A DNA stretch of 64,000 bases from Nocardia sp. alder85J (lineage in GTDB: Bacteria > Actinomycetota > Actinomycetes > Mycobacteriales > Mycobacteriaceae), in the NCBI RefSeq assembly GCF_020176955.2, contig NZ_JAIUCZ020000009.1:62001-126000 (forward strand), read 5' to 3'. How positions within the stretch are numbered: position 1 is the stretch's first letter; each line of letters begins with the position of its first letter. Of this stretch, positions 16,702-25,394 are shown in pieces. The notes under the pieces were generated by a model. It was not told the origin of the DNA. It worked only from the letters and a program-made list of their open reading frames with translations, and did no database searches. A program made the position numbers and the translations under genes.

Positions 16702-17097
16702 TTGTAATCATTTTCGATACAGTATATCTTCCCGTTGCGGGCAGTCCGTCCCCGGCGCGACGACCGTGCCGGGGCGGATTCTCGGGGGCTGGTCGAGATG
16801 GCATCGGGGTCGGGTACCAGGTCGGGACTGGAGACGCCTCGCAGCAGACATCCCCGGGATCGGGAAGAGAAGCGTGCGGAGATCGTGGTGGACCGGCAGC
16901 GTGATGGCCTCACGGTTGCCGAGGTACGACCCGCGACCCCAGGCCGATGTCAGATCCACCGGGTGTGCGAGCCGGTTATCGGTGGATGCGGGTCGCCGCG
17001 TGTCCGGCGTGTGGAGTCGGCAGTCGGTCGCCCCGCTGACCAGCACCAAGATCGGCAAGCCCGTCGCGCTGATCACCGGTGGCGACCGGCCGCACGC

Positions 17098-17811
17098 TCA
17101 GCCTGCCGGGGCGGCGAGCCTGGCGAGTAGTTCGACGGTGTCGGCCTCGTGGGAGGCGAAGGCACCGTGATCGCTGTTCCATGTGATGGTGTGCGTGGCG
17201 CGAGTGCCGAAGCGGCGCTGCAGATCCGGATGAACGGCGCGATCATCGGTGCACAGTACGTAGCTGCTGGGCCGGGCATGCCAGGCCGCGGTGGTGGTCG
17301 CTTCGTAACCGGGCGCCATCACCTGTGGGACGAGCTTCGTGACGTGTTCGGCGCGGCTGTCCGCGTCGAGTTGGGCATGGAACAGGGGCCCGGCCCGCTC
17401 CGGATCGATGGTGGTGATGCCGGTGAAATCGCCGACGATGCACGCGCGCAGATCGCTGGGTGGCGCACCGGCGAGCAGGCCCATACTGGTTTCGCCGATA
17501 TCCGGCATCATCGCCGCCAGATACACCAGATGAGCGATCCTGCCCGCGGGCAGACCGGTGATGACCGCGCCGCCATAGGAATGACCGCACGCGATGGCGG
17601 GGCCGGATCCCGCCAGCTCGTCCAGCGCGGCCTCGGCGGCGGCGATATCGCCCGCCAGCGATCCGCGATGCAGTTCGGCGACGGCCACGGGGATACCGCG
17701 TGCTCGCAGTCCTGCCGCGACGCCGTCCCATGCCGTGCCGGTATGCCAGGCGCCGTGCACCAGCAGCACCCCCGAGGGTGCGGTTTCGGGTGACGAAGTG
17801 TCGGTATTCAC
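17098..17811 (-). CDS. alpha/beta hydrolase
   Basis: A 237-residue single-domain alpha/beta hydrolase. It has the oxyanion segment LLVHGAWHTGTAWDG, the nucleophile elbow CGHSYGGAV and a C-terminal NSDHGAF histidine. It is cytoplasmic, with no signal peptide. It resembles the small esterase/salicylate-esterase-like group, often annotated as AB hydrolase of unknown substrate. Its GTG start overlaps the stop of the sigma factor gene (GTGA), so it is translated from the same message. The pairing may mean that this enzyme belongs to the response controlled by the sigma factor. Confidence 0.88.
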   Translation of the reverse strand: MNTDTSSPETAPSGVLLVHGAWHTGTAWDGVAAGLRARGIPVAVAELHRGSLAGDIAAAEAALDELAGSGPAIACGHSYGGAVITGLPAGRIAHLVYLAAMMPDIGETSMGLLAGAPPSDLRACIVGDFTGITTIDPERAGPLFHAQLDADSRAEHVTKLVPQVMAPGYEATTTAAWHARPSSYVLCTDDRAVHPDLQRRFGTRATHTITWNSDHGAFASHEADTVELLARLAAPAG

Positions 17812-18371
17812 GGCAGTGAGCTCCCATCGGCAGTGAGCAGCTGGGCTCGCACGGTGGCGCGAGCGCGGTGCAGGCGTGACTTCATGGCCGCGGTGCTCAA
17901 CCCGAGGGCAGCGGCGACGGTGCGGCCCGGCAGGCCCTGAATGTCGCGCATGATCAGCACCCTGCGGTGGTCGGCGGGCAGCGCGGCCACGGCGGCGGCC
18001 ACGCGCTCGATCTCCAGCCGATTCAGCACAACGTCCTCGGCGGCCGGTCCGGCGGGCTCGGGGATCAGCTCCTGGAGGTGGAGGCGGGCCAAGGCCCTTG
18101 TGCGGCGCAGGCATTCGTTGCGCACGATGCGGAACATCCAGGATGCGAGCGCGGCAGCCGCCCGCAGCGTCCCGATCTTGCGGAACAGGACGATCATCGC
18201 CTCCTGTGCGGCGTCCTCCGCGTCCTGACTCGTCGCGCACAGCGCGAAGGCGAACCGGCGAACATGCGGATACGCGCCGGAGACCAGCACGGCAATGGAT
18301 GCCTCGTCGCCCTGCTGCGCCGCCGTGACGATGCGATCGCCCGGCCAGGACGTTCGTGTGAAATCAGCCAT
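17808..18371 (-). CDS. ECF-type RNA polymerase sigma factor
   Basis: A 187-residue sigma-70 family protein of extracytoplasmic-function size. Region 2 spans about residues 25-95 (AYPHVRRFAFALCATSQDAEDAAQEAM and ASWMFRIVRNECLRR, quoted in parts). Region 4 spans about 130-180 (LPADHRRVLIMRDIQGLPG, then STAAMKSRLHRARATVR). No fused anti-sigma or SnoaL domain is present, and no separate anti-sigma gene is visible nearby. The ATG at 18371 lies inside the end of a 32-residue membrane peptide gene, and the downstream hydrolase overlaps its stop. Control may therefore act through the peptide or through C-terminal contacts. Confidence 0.92.
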   Translation of the reverse strand: MADFTRTSWPGDRIVTAAQQGDEASIAVLVSGAYPHVRRFAFALCATSQDAEDAAQEAMIVLFRKIGTLRAAAALASWMFRIVRNECLRRTRALARLHLQELIPEPAGPAAEDVVLNRLEIERVAAAVAALPADHRRVLIMRDIQGLPGRTVAAALGLSTAAMKSRLHRARATVRAQLLTADGSSLP

Positions 18372-18462
18372 GCCTGTTCGACCTCCTGCGCAGCCGCACG
18401 AACACCACGCAGCTACCCAGTGACACTGCCGCGACCACCGCGGCGGCGACAACCACCATCAT
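18364..18462 (-). CDS. 32-residue single-pass membrane peptide upstream of the sigma factor
   Basis: A short open frame of 32 residues begins MMVVVAAAVVAAVSLGSC and continues with VVFV and a basic tail RLRRRSNRHG. That is one hydrophobic helix with positive residues inside. A full AAGGAGGT Shine-Dalgarno lies 3-6 bases upstream of the tandem ATGs. Its last codons overlap the sigma factor ATG by eight bases in another frame, so translation is probably coupled. It could be a tiny membrane regulator of the sigma factor or a leader peptide. No family is recognised. Confidence 0.65.
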   Translation of the reverse strand: MMVVVAAAVVAAVSLGSCVVFVRLRRRSNRHG

Positions 18463-18532
18463 CGGACCTCCTTCGACCTCGGCCTCGCGGCCGTCCGAGG
18501 ATAGGAGGCGTGGGCCCCGAAAAGGATTCGGC

Positions 18533-18553
18533 CGGTTCACGGTTCACGGTTCA
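18533..18553. repeat. three tandem copies of a 7-bp unit
   Basis: The heptamer CGGTTCA is repeated three times without interruption in the gap between the peptide gene and the XRE pseudogene. It looks like a simple slippage repeat. Confidence 0.8.
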
Positions 18554-18672
18554 CGCCGGACAGCGGAACGCGGCACCACACCGCACTCGCGACCAAATCC
18601 TTGGACGTCCACCCCGCTGGAGGAGCACGGCGGCTGTGCGTCTCGGACGTCCGGTAGCCGGCTGCTGCTCTC

Positions 18673-19540
18673 TCACTCGGTGGCGACCGTGAATTTCTCG
18701 AGGCCCAGCACCTTCAGTAAGGCGAGTTTCTCCTCGTCCTCGGTGCCCGGGGTGGCGGTGAAGATGAGCAGTGACTGCCCCTGGTCCGGTTCGAGCAGAA
18801 GCTGGCAGTAGAGGTCCAGCCGGCCGATCTCGGGGTGGACGAATCGTTTGGTGTCGCTCCAGTGGAGGCCCACCTCGTGGAGCTCCCACAAGCGGGTGAA
18901 CTCTTCGTTCGTGTCGTGCAGGAATTCGACGAGATCCGCTGCCGGTGAGCCGGGCCCGTCGCGGGTGACCGCCGCGCGGAGTTGCGCCACGTTGACGCGG
19001 CTGTTCTTGTCGTGATCGTCGGGGTGGTATCGCGCACGGGCGGTCGGATCGGTGAACCAGCGGAAGGGGCGCTGCGCGCGCGGCCGGTGTAGTGCGTCTG
19101 TTCGCCCAGCAGGCCACTGCGGGCGGGGTCTGTAGCAATGTTTCGCCTGTCGGGCCAATGACTTGGGCCGGGGTGTCGAAGAGGCCGTCCATCACGAGCA
19201 TCAATCCAGGGCTCACGTGCTGAACCCGCAGGTGGCGGGGAGCTTTGCGATAACCCGCCAGCAGGAACAGGTGATCGCGTTCGTGCGGGGTGAGCCGCAG
19301 GCCACGCGCGATGGCCGCGAGCATGCTCTCCGAGGGTTGCGGCCCGTCGCCGCGTTCCAGTCGGGCGAAGTAGTCGGCGGACATGTTGCACAGCTCCGCC
19401 ATCTCTTCGCGTCGCAGTCCCGGGGCACGCCGCCGCGGCTTACGCCGCAGCCCGACATCTTCCGGTTGCAGAGATGCTCGCCGAGTCCGCAGGAAGGCGC
19501 CGAGAGACGAGCTGTCGAACCTACGATCCATGGTTTGCAT
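18673..19540 (-). pseudogene. XRE regulator with MmyB-type ligand domain, two frameshifts
   Basis: The gene family is clear: an N-terminal helix-turn-helix (FLRTRRASLQPEDVGL, RREEMAELCNMSADYFARLE) and a C-terminal MmyB-like PAS domain (FRWFTDPTARARYHPDD, VGLHWSDTKRFVHPEIGRL, LLEPDQGQSLLIFTA). Reading it needs three frames. The frame changes near 19113 (GTGGCCTGCTGG would need one more C) and again near 19070 (a GCCCCTT run that would need another C). Both lie in short C runs, so either the gene is freshly broken or the sequence has two base-calling errors. If intact it would be about 290 residues, the normal family length. Confidence 0.85.
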
Positions 19541-19701
19541 TTTCGTCCGTCCGGCGCTGCTCAGCCGCGACCTCTCAGTCAGTGGTCGCGCGGGTCCTTC
19601 CTCGGTCGGGGCAGTGGCGCGTCTACTGATGTTCGACATCGGAAATGCCCAGCGGCAGTGGTGAAGTCGGCGAGGGGCCGACGCAGCGAAGGGAACGGCA
19701 C

Positions 19702-20550
19702 GTGGTCAAGCGCTCGAGGTTCGCCGAGTACAAGGACCGGTACCCGAACTACCGGTTCGAGCTGAGCGAGGAGGGCATCCTGCTCATGCAGTGCCACACC
19801 GACGGCGGCAGCCTGGTGTGGGACTGGCGGGCACACGACGACATGGCGGACGCGTTCGCCGACGTCGCCGGGGACCGCGAGATCAAGGTGCTCATCCACG
19901 TCGGCACCGGGGTGAACTACAACGCCGACTGGGGCCGCCTGCCCAACGGTGAGTACCCGGAAAAGCCGGTCTACGACGCGATGCCCGGTGTCCGCAGATT
20001 ACACAAGCTCGACGAGAAGGCTTGGTACAGCCGCAGACTCACGTCGAACGTGCTCGATGTCGACGTGCCGATGATCAGCGTCGTCAACGGGCCGTGCAAC
20101 GTCCACTCCGAGGTTCCGCTCATGGGTGACATCGTGCTGGCGTCGCAGGACGCGTACTTCCAGGACGCTGCGCACTTCCCGCGCGGTCTGGTGCCCGGCG
20201 ACGGACAGCACGTGATCTGGCCCTTACTGGTCGGCCACAATCGCGCCCGCTACATGCTGCTGACGGGCAAGAAGCTGACGGCGCAGGAGGCGCTGGAGTG
20301 GGGCGCGGTCGCCGAGGTGCACGCCAAGGACGCCGTCCTCGACCGGGCGTGGGAGCTCGCCCGCGATCTCGCCAAGCGGCCTCACCTGGTGCTGCGCTAC
20401 ACCCGGCAACTGTTCACCCAGAACCTCAAGCGCGCCTTCCTCGACGAACTCGGCCACGGCCTCGAGACCTACGCGCAGCAGGAATTCTTCCCCTTCGGCG
20501 GCGGTATGGAGCCGCTCGACCGGGCGTGGGACAACAGTCCCTGGACCTGA
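19702..20550 (+). CDS. 6-oxocamphor-hydrolase-like crotonase
   Basis: A 282-residue crotonase that matches Rhodococcus 6-oxocamphor hydrolase, which cleaves a C-C bond of a symmetrical bicyclic diketone by retro-Claisen reaction. His45 (RAHDDM), His135 (NVHSEVPLM), His158 (AAHFPRG) and Asp167 (LVPGDGQHVIWP) line up with His45, His122, His145 and Asp154 of that enzyme, with one constant 13-residue insertion. Glu255 lies near the Glu244 position. So it looks active, although its neighbour, a Baeyer-Villiger monooxygenase, is truncated. The GTG at 19702 gives the right N-terminus; an ATG at 19645 would add 19 residues. Confidence 0.87.
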   Translation: MVKRSRFAEYKDRYPNYRFELSEEGILLMQCHTDGGSLVWDWRAHDDMADAFADVAGDREIKVLIHVGTGVNYNADWGRLPNGEYPEKPVYDAMPGVRRLHKLDEKAWYSRRLTSNVLDVDVPMISVVNGPCNVHSEVPLMGDIVLASQDAYFQDAAHFPRGLVPGDGQHVIWPLLVGHNRARYMLLTGKKLTAQEALEWGAVAEVHAKDAVLDRAWELARDLAKRPHLVLRYTRQLFTQNLKRAFLDELGHGLETYAQQEFFPFGGGMEPLDRAWDNSPWT

Positions 20551-20669
20551 GAGAAGACAGGTGTCCGGGGGATGAGCACAGAGCGGTGCGCAGACCGACC
20601 ACCCATCACGGCGCGTTCCGACGCGCCCGCGCGGAGCTGGCGTACGGCCCATTGCGACAGGAGATATTC

Positions 20670-21800
20670 GTGGGGGAGACATTTGTGGCCACACATGCTA
20701 CGGCTGCCGGCGGTACCGATCCGGCAATCGATGCCGATGTGCTGGTGGTAGGGGCCGGGGTGACCGGTATCTATCAGTTGTATCTGGCTCGGGAGGCAGG
20801 TTTCTCGGTGCTGATGCTGGAGGCGGGTGCCGGGGTCGGTGGTACATGGTACTGGAACCGGTATCCGGGGTCGCGGTACGACTCCGAGAGCTATACCTAC
20901 GGTTACTTCTTCTCCAGGGAATTGTTCAACGACTGGACGTGGCCGGAGGTGTTCACCGGGCAGGCCGAGAGCGAGCGGTATTTCAACCACGTGGTGGACC
21001 GGTTCGATCTGCGGCGGCACATCCGGTTCGACGCGCGGGTCGTCGCGGAGGACTGGGACGAGGGGACCGGGTCGTGGACTGTGCGCACAGCGGACGGTTC
21101 GGAGGTCCGGGCGCGATTCGTGGTGAACGCGACGGGGGTGCTGTCGGCCCCGGTCTATCCGCAGGTGCCCGGGCGGGAGGACTTCCGGGGCATCGCGCAC
21201 CACACCGGGTTGTGGCCCGAGGAGCCGGTGGAATTCGCGGGCAAGCGGGTGGCGGTGGTGGGCACCGGTTCCAGCGGGGTGCAGGTCATCCCGGCGATCG
21301 CCGACGAGGTCGCGTCGCTGACGGTGTATCAGCGGACACCGAATTGGTGTGTGCCACTCAACAACCGGGTCATCCCCGCCGAGGAACAGGCCCGGATCAA
21401 GGCCGACTTCGAGCGTATCCGCGAGATCGTCACCGACAACGACACCGGATTCCTGCATGTCCCGCACGATCGGGCGACATTCGACGACACCAGGGAACAG
21501 CGGTGGGCGTTCTACGAGACGATTTGGCGCGCACCGGGTTTCGCCAAGCTGACCACGAATTACACCGACCTGTTCACCGACCGGGACGCGAACGCGGAGT
21601 GGTGCGCGTTCCTGGAGGAGAAGTACCGCGGCATCGTGCAGGACCCGGCGACGGTCGAAAAGCTGATCCCGCGGGACCACCTCTACGCCGGCAAACGCCC
21701 GCCGTTCGTGACCGGCTACCTCGAGACGTTCAATCGGCCCGACGTGGACCTGGTGGACCTCCGGGAGACGCCGCTGCCGCGGCCGATGACATTCGGGCGC
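20670..21800 (+). pseudogene. Baeyer-Villiger flavin monooxygenase, C-terminally truncated
   Basis: About 375 residues match NADPH-dependent Baeyer-Villiger monooxygenases. They include an N-terminal FAD motif VVGAGVTGIYQL, GGTWYWNRYPGSRYD, the family fingerprint FRGIAHHTGLWP, and the NADPH motif VVGTGSSGVQVIP. After VDLVDLRETPL near 21775 the similarity stops. The remaining 150 or so residues that close the FAD domain are missing, and the frame runs on meaninglessly to 22232 through SDR debris. The start is GTG with AGGAG six bases upstream. With the adjacent oxocamphor-hydrolase-like gene it suggests a former ketone or terpenoid pathway. Confidence 0.88.
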
Positions 21801-21805
21801 GGCAC

Positions 21806-22279
21806 GACGTCCAGGTCCGTACCGTCGTGCTCGATCTCAGCATCTCCAGTGCCCTGGCAGAACTCTCGGAAGCCACCGGCGACCTGGACGTCGGGCTGTT
21901 CGTCTACAACGCCGGCAGCGACGACGGCGCCGGCCTCGCCGCCTACGGAGCCACGAAGGCCTTCGACCTCATCCTTGCCGAAGCACAGTGGGCCGAGTGG
22001 CGCGGCAGCGGCGTGGACGTGCTCGCGCTCGGCAGCACCGACACACCGTCGCTGCGCCGGAAGCTCGACGTGGCAGGCCGGCCACACGGCGATCTCGCCG
22101 ATCCCGCCGACGTCGCCCGGAAAGCGCTCGACCACCTCGCCGACGGGCCCACCTGGATCTACGGCAGCGCCGATCCCGACGTCGGTTCGCCCGTCGGCTC
22201 TCTCAGCCGCCGCGACGCGGTACTCGAGATGAGCCGCGCGGCCGGGCAAGCGCCACGCGCCGGCCACCGAGGGGAGTAA
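21806..22279 (+). pseudogene. SDR fragment fused out of frame behind the monooxygenase
   Basis: In a different frame from the monooxygenase, the sequence reads VRTVVLDLSISSALAEL, then VYNAGSDDGAGLAAYGATKAF and GVDVLALGSTDTPSLRR, ending at TAA 22277. This is an SDR without its Rossmann start. About 60 residues are also missing between VYNAGSD and the catalytic YGATK block. It is debris from at least two deletions. Confidence 0.75.
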
Positions 22280-22452
22280 CGCGTCGCGGCCGACTGAGGC
22301 CACCGGAATTCGGGGTGGTTGGGTTCGCGTCCTTGCGGTCGGTTCGACGGGAGTGTCGTGTTCGCGGATACCCTATCGAACCTGAATACTGTGTCACAGC
22401 AAGGACTTTCCTCGGCCGGCGTTGCTCTTGTCGGGTCGCGGCGCTGGGCTGA

Positions 22453-23430
22453 CCGAAGTCGCCCCCCGCGGAGATCGCGCGCATCGGGTCGGCGCGTGAA
22501 CAGGCGGAATCCGTAAAGAATCGGCGGACTGTCGACCTGGATCGGGCCGCCGGCGAGCTGCGTGCGCTGCGCCACGAACTCGAACTGACGAAAGGCGCAG
22601 TGGACCGGGTCGAGTCGGCACGCCGCCGGGGCTTGCCGAGTAAGCTCGCCGAGCTCGAATTGCTGCGCACCACTGCGGAAACCGGCAGCCGCAATATCGA
22701 GGCGTTGCGGAAACGACATCAGGAACTGGAGGAGAGGTATCGGGCACTCGCGCAAGATGCACAGGGAGAGATCATTCGTGCCGCACGGCTGGTTGCCACG
22801 ACACTCGCTCGGTCCCGGACCAATCCCGCCGTCGCCGCAGGGCCGTACGACGTGGTGCTGGTCGACGAGGTAGGTGCGGCTCCACTTCCCCGATGTTCTG
22901 CTGGCCGTGGCGTCGGCCGGACGTACCGTCGTGCTGCTCGGCGACTTCATGCAGTTGGGTCCTGTTCCGCCGCAGGCACTTCGGAGCAGCGATCGCCCGG
23001 ATATCCAGCGGTGGTTGCTTACCGAAGTGTTCGACCACTGCCGGATCGACTCCGCTCGGGCGGCCCGGGACGATCCTGGCTGTATCGTGCTCGACGGATC
23101 GTCGTCATCGACAGCCGCCCGGTGATCCTGGGCAGTCTGAACCCGTTGTCGCAGAGCAGCACTCGCGAGGTGATGCTGACCATCCGCGGCGCCCACTTCG
23201 CCGGCAAGATCCTCGGGGAACAGCATGCCGGGCCCTTCTCCCAGCCGCCCGACTGTGGTGGATGCCGGAAAAAGGAGGTGGACCTCAAACGTCGGAAGAA
23301 CGGGGCCTGGTACTGGCGATGCCGCAACCCCCAGTGCCCGGCGCGCAACGGGAACCGCGCTTGGACCACGGATGCGAAGGTTGGGACAACGGGATCCGCC
23401 GCATCGGGCAAACACCGGAAAGGTCAGTGA
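22453..23430 (+). pseudogene. remnant of a helicase with C-terminal PLD-like and zinc-ribbon parts
   Basis: Three pieces in order look like one large protein. A coiled-coil stretch (about 22471-22790, e.g. LRALRHELELTKGAVDRVE) leads into ATTLARSRTNPAVAAGPYD and VVLVDEVGAAPLP, a Walker-B-like SF1 helicase segment. A frame change near 22880 continues with VLLAVASAGRTVVLLGDFMQ. After a large deletion comes IDSRPVILGSLNPLSQSS, a phospholipase-D-like C-terminus, and a CGGC...CRNPQC ribbon. The 5' end is missing. Helicase-PLD proteins occur in antiviral systems such as Mokosh, but this copy is dead and the link is only a suggestion. Confidence 0.6.
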
Positions 23431-23639
23431 CCAGAGTGATCGGCTGTGGGCCCGGTGGCCCTCGAAGCACTGTGGACTGTTCATCGGCGAGGAGATGAAT
23501 CCCCTGGTGGCGGCCGCCATCTCCGCGGGCGGGATGTGCCCGCAGTATTGGTAGCGGTGCCGGTGGCTGAACCGATCAACCCATTCAGCGGTGACGAATT
23601 CGAGGGGCGTTGCCGAAACTCGATTGGAGGGTGCCCGGT

Positions 23640-23805
23640 CGCGGGGCCGCACCGGGAGCTCGCTCGCGAGGTCGTCGCCGTAAGGCCACCACGCCCCGTC
23701 GACATGGCCGACTTTCCTCCGCTGTGCCTTCAGTCGCACCCGCGCCGGGTGGTCCTGGGGCACGGTGGCCGCGCCGGTCCCGGGGCGACTTTCGTATTGC
23801 GTCAT
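23640..23805 (-). pseudogene. broken DUF5994-like gene (N-terminal part)
   Basis: The ATG at 23805, with AGGAG seven bases upstream, opens a product containing VGHVDGAWWPYGDDLASELP, the hallmark of the two intact DUF5994-type genes at 25681 and 26258. After that the similarity is lost, and only a scrap resembling TRGFIS remains further on in frame. The gene has been cut or scrambled after about 55 residues. Confidence 0.65.
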
Positions 23806-23871
23806 GGCGACGCTCCTGACTCGGCCGCGAATCGGCCGGATACCGGCGCTCGGCCGGTACCGCCCGCAGCG

Positions 23872-24771
23872 TTATGCGACAGTGCCGCGTTCCGGGCGAT
23901 TATGGAGATCGGCTGTCCACAGCGGCTGAAACATGTGCCAGTCGGCGGGGTGGGCGGCGATGCCTGCGGCGAACCGATCGGCGAGGGTCTGGGTGGTCTG
24001 CCGGATGCCGTGGGTGGTGTCGACCGGTGCGTCGATGTGGAAGCCCCAGCCGGTCGGCGTGAACCAGCACCGGACGGGCAGCAGCGGTGCGCCGGTGTCG
24101 ATGGCCAGCCGTGCCGGGCCGGACGGCATCCGGGCCGGTTCCCCGAAGAAGGTGACCGGCACCCCGGCGCTGGACGGGTCGCGTTCGCCGAGCAGGCCGA
24201 CGACCCGGCCCCGGTGAAGCCGGTCGATCAGGGTCGGGAAGGGTGGTGTGGCGTCGCCGGTGCGGGCGATGATTTCGAAGCCGAGTCCTTCGCGGAAGCG
24301 CACGAAGCGCCGGAACAGCGACTCGGGGGCGAGCCGTTCGGCGACGACGGTCGGTCGCCCGATGCGCTGGACGACCCAGATTCCGGCGAGATCCCAGTTT
24401 CCGCTGTGCGGGAGCGCCAGCACCGCACCGGTACCGCGGTCGACCGCGTCCCGGATGTGCTCGAGACCGGTCGCCGAACCCTCGATGGTGTCGGCCAGGC
24501 GGGCCGGATCCATCCGCGGCAGCCGGAACGCCTCACGCCAATAGCGGGCGTAGGAGCGCAGGCTCGCTCGCACGAGTCCGGCCGGGACCCGGTCGGGCGT
24601 CGTGTCCAGCACCCGGGACAGGTTGCGCCGCAGTTGCTGGTGTTCGCTGCGGCGGGCCGCGCGGTCGGCGGCCGCGTCGAACAGGCGAACGGCCGACCGC
24701 TCGGGCAGGAGCCGGATCAGCTGCCACCCGGCCGCATAGCCGAGGTCATGGGCACGACCGGTCGTGGTCAC
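23872..24771 (-). CDS. LpxL/HtrB-type acyltransferase, PatA-like (phosphatidylinositol mannoside acyltransferase family)
   Basis: A 299-residue inner-membrane-associated acyltransferase of the lysophospholipid acyltransferase superfamily. The catalytic H-x4-D motif is LPHSGNWDLAG, followed by LLGERDPSSAGVPVTFFGEPARMP, both typical of mycobacterial PatA, which acylates phosphatidylinositol mannosides. The usual chromosomal context of patA (pgsA, pimA) is missing, so this is probably a paralogue with a modified substrate. It is divergent from the small membrane protein gene at 24932 and may share the envelope-related role of that module. Confidence 0.83.
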   Translation of the reverse strand: MTTTGRAHDLGYAAGWQLIRLLPERSAVRLFDAAADRAARRSEHQQLRRNLSRVLDTTPDRVPAGLVRASLRSYARYWREAFRLPRMDPARLADTIEGSATGLEHIRDAVDRGTGAVLALPHSGNWDLAGIWVVQRIGRPTVVAERLAPESLFRRFVRFREGLGFEIIARTGDATPPFPTLIDRLHRGRVVGLLGERDPSSAGVPVTFFGEPARMPSGPARLAIDTGAPLLPVRCWFTPTGWGFHIDAPVDTTHGIRQTTQTLADRFAAGIAAHPADWHMFQPLWTADLHNRPERGTVA

Positions 24772-24857
24772 CGATCAATGGTCCCTCCGCTCCTCCGTCA
24801 GCGACGCTCCGGGGTATTGCTGTCGGCAGCATCGGCCGTCGGAGCAGGGAAAATTAA

Positions 24858-24900
24858 GTAGACCTACAGCGTTGACATACGGCGTTGGCAAGCGTGTACT
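24858..24900 (+). promoter_or_regulatory. promoter with TetR-type operator for the membrane protein genes
   Basis: TTGACA (24872-24877) and TGTACT (24895-24900) are separated by 17 bp. The operator GTAGACCTACA (24858-24868) abuts the -35 box. The same arrangement occurs on the minus strand at 26838-26795. The expected transcript starts about 25 bases before the ATG at 24932. Confidence 0.75.
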
Positions 24901-24931
24901 GAGAGGAAACAACAGATCGGAGAGGATTCCC

Positions 24932-25339
24932 ATGATCGTCATCATCGGACTCGTCGTCCTCATCGCCGCCGTCCTCATCGGAATCGCGGGAGTCTTCGCC
25001 AACGGCGGAACCAACCACGCATTGACCGACAACTTCTCGCTGTTCGGCTATCACGTCACCGGCTCCACCGGGGTGTTGTTCCTCTACGGCATCGCCGTCG
25101 GCGGCATCGGTATCGCCGGGCTCGCGCTACTGCTCGCCGGTGCCCGTCGCACCGCCCGCCGGGGCCGTGCCGCCCGCCAGGATCTCCGGGATCGGGACCT
25201 CCGCGACGCCGAATACGGCCGCCGGACCGTCCCCGCCCGCGCGGACACCCGCACCACCGAGGTCGTCACCGACACTTCCGGCGGTGCGGCCGAGCCGGTG
25301 AGCCGGCGGCACGCCGTTCCGTCACACCGCGATCGATGA
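24932..25339 (+). CDS. small two-helix membrane protein
   Basis: A 135-residue protein with two predicted membrane helices: MIVIIGLVVLIAAVLIGIAG at the start and GVLFLYGIAVGGIGIAGLAL around residues 50-70. A basic, Arg-rich cytoplasmic tail of about 60 residues follows. The layout resembles small stress-associated membrane proteins of actinomycetes, but I do not recognise a named family. An AGAGGA ribosome site precedes the ATG. It is the first gene after a strong promoter with a TetR-type operator, followed by another small membrane protein and a DUF5994-type gene on the same strand. Confidence 0.85.
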   Translation: MIVIIGLVVLIAAVLIGIAGVFANGGTNHALTDNFSLFGYHVTGSTGVLFLYGIAVGGIGIAGLALLLAGARRTARRGRAARQDLRDRDLRDAEYGRRTVPARADTRTTEVVTDTSGGAAEPVSRRHAVPSHRDR

Positions 25340-25394
25340 CTCGCGCGCACTTCAGCAGAGCCCTCAATTCGAACGATGTGGAGAACGAAAAGCT

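Larger units (their letters stand above)
16509..17097. other. intergenic region without a convincing gene
   Basis: About 590 bp between divergent badI and the convergent end of the hydrolase gene. It holds the two operator-like sites listed separately and an imperfect palindrome GATACAGTATATC at 16716-16728. The open frames through it are GC-driven, with no family resemblance. Plus-strand bases 17056-17085 read IGKPVALITGG, like the start of an SDR gene, and may be a remnant. Confidence 0.6.

Noticed and set aside
16735..17130. Open frames in the gap after badI
   Set aside because: No ribosome site, no family resemblance and Arg/Gly-rich composition.
18533..18553. The 7-bp tandem repeat as the start of a CRISPR-like or other repeat array
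   Set aside because: There are only three short uninterrupted copies and no spacers.
20298..22232. A 644-codon frame suggesting a chimeric monooxygenase
   Set aside because: Its start lies antiphase inside the crotonase gene and its end runs through SDR debris in the wrong frame. Only 20670 to about 21800 is monooxygenase.
22159..23805. A 548-codon minus-strand frame after the DUF5994-like start
   Set aside because: Only the first 55 residues resemble a protein family. The rest runs antisense to the helicase and SDR remnants and has no similarity.
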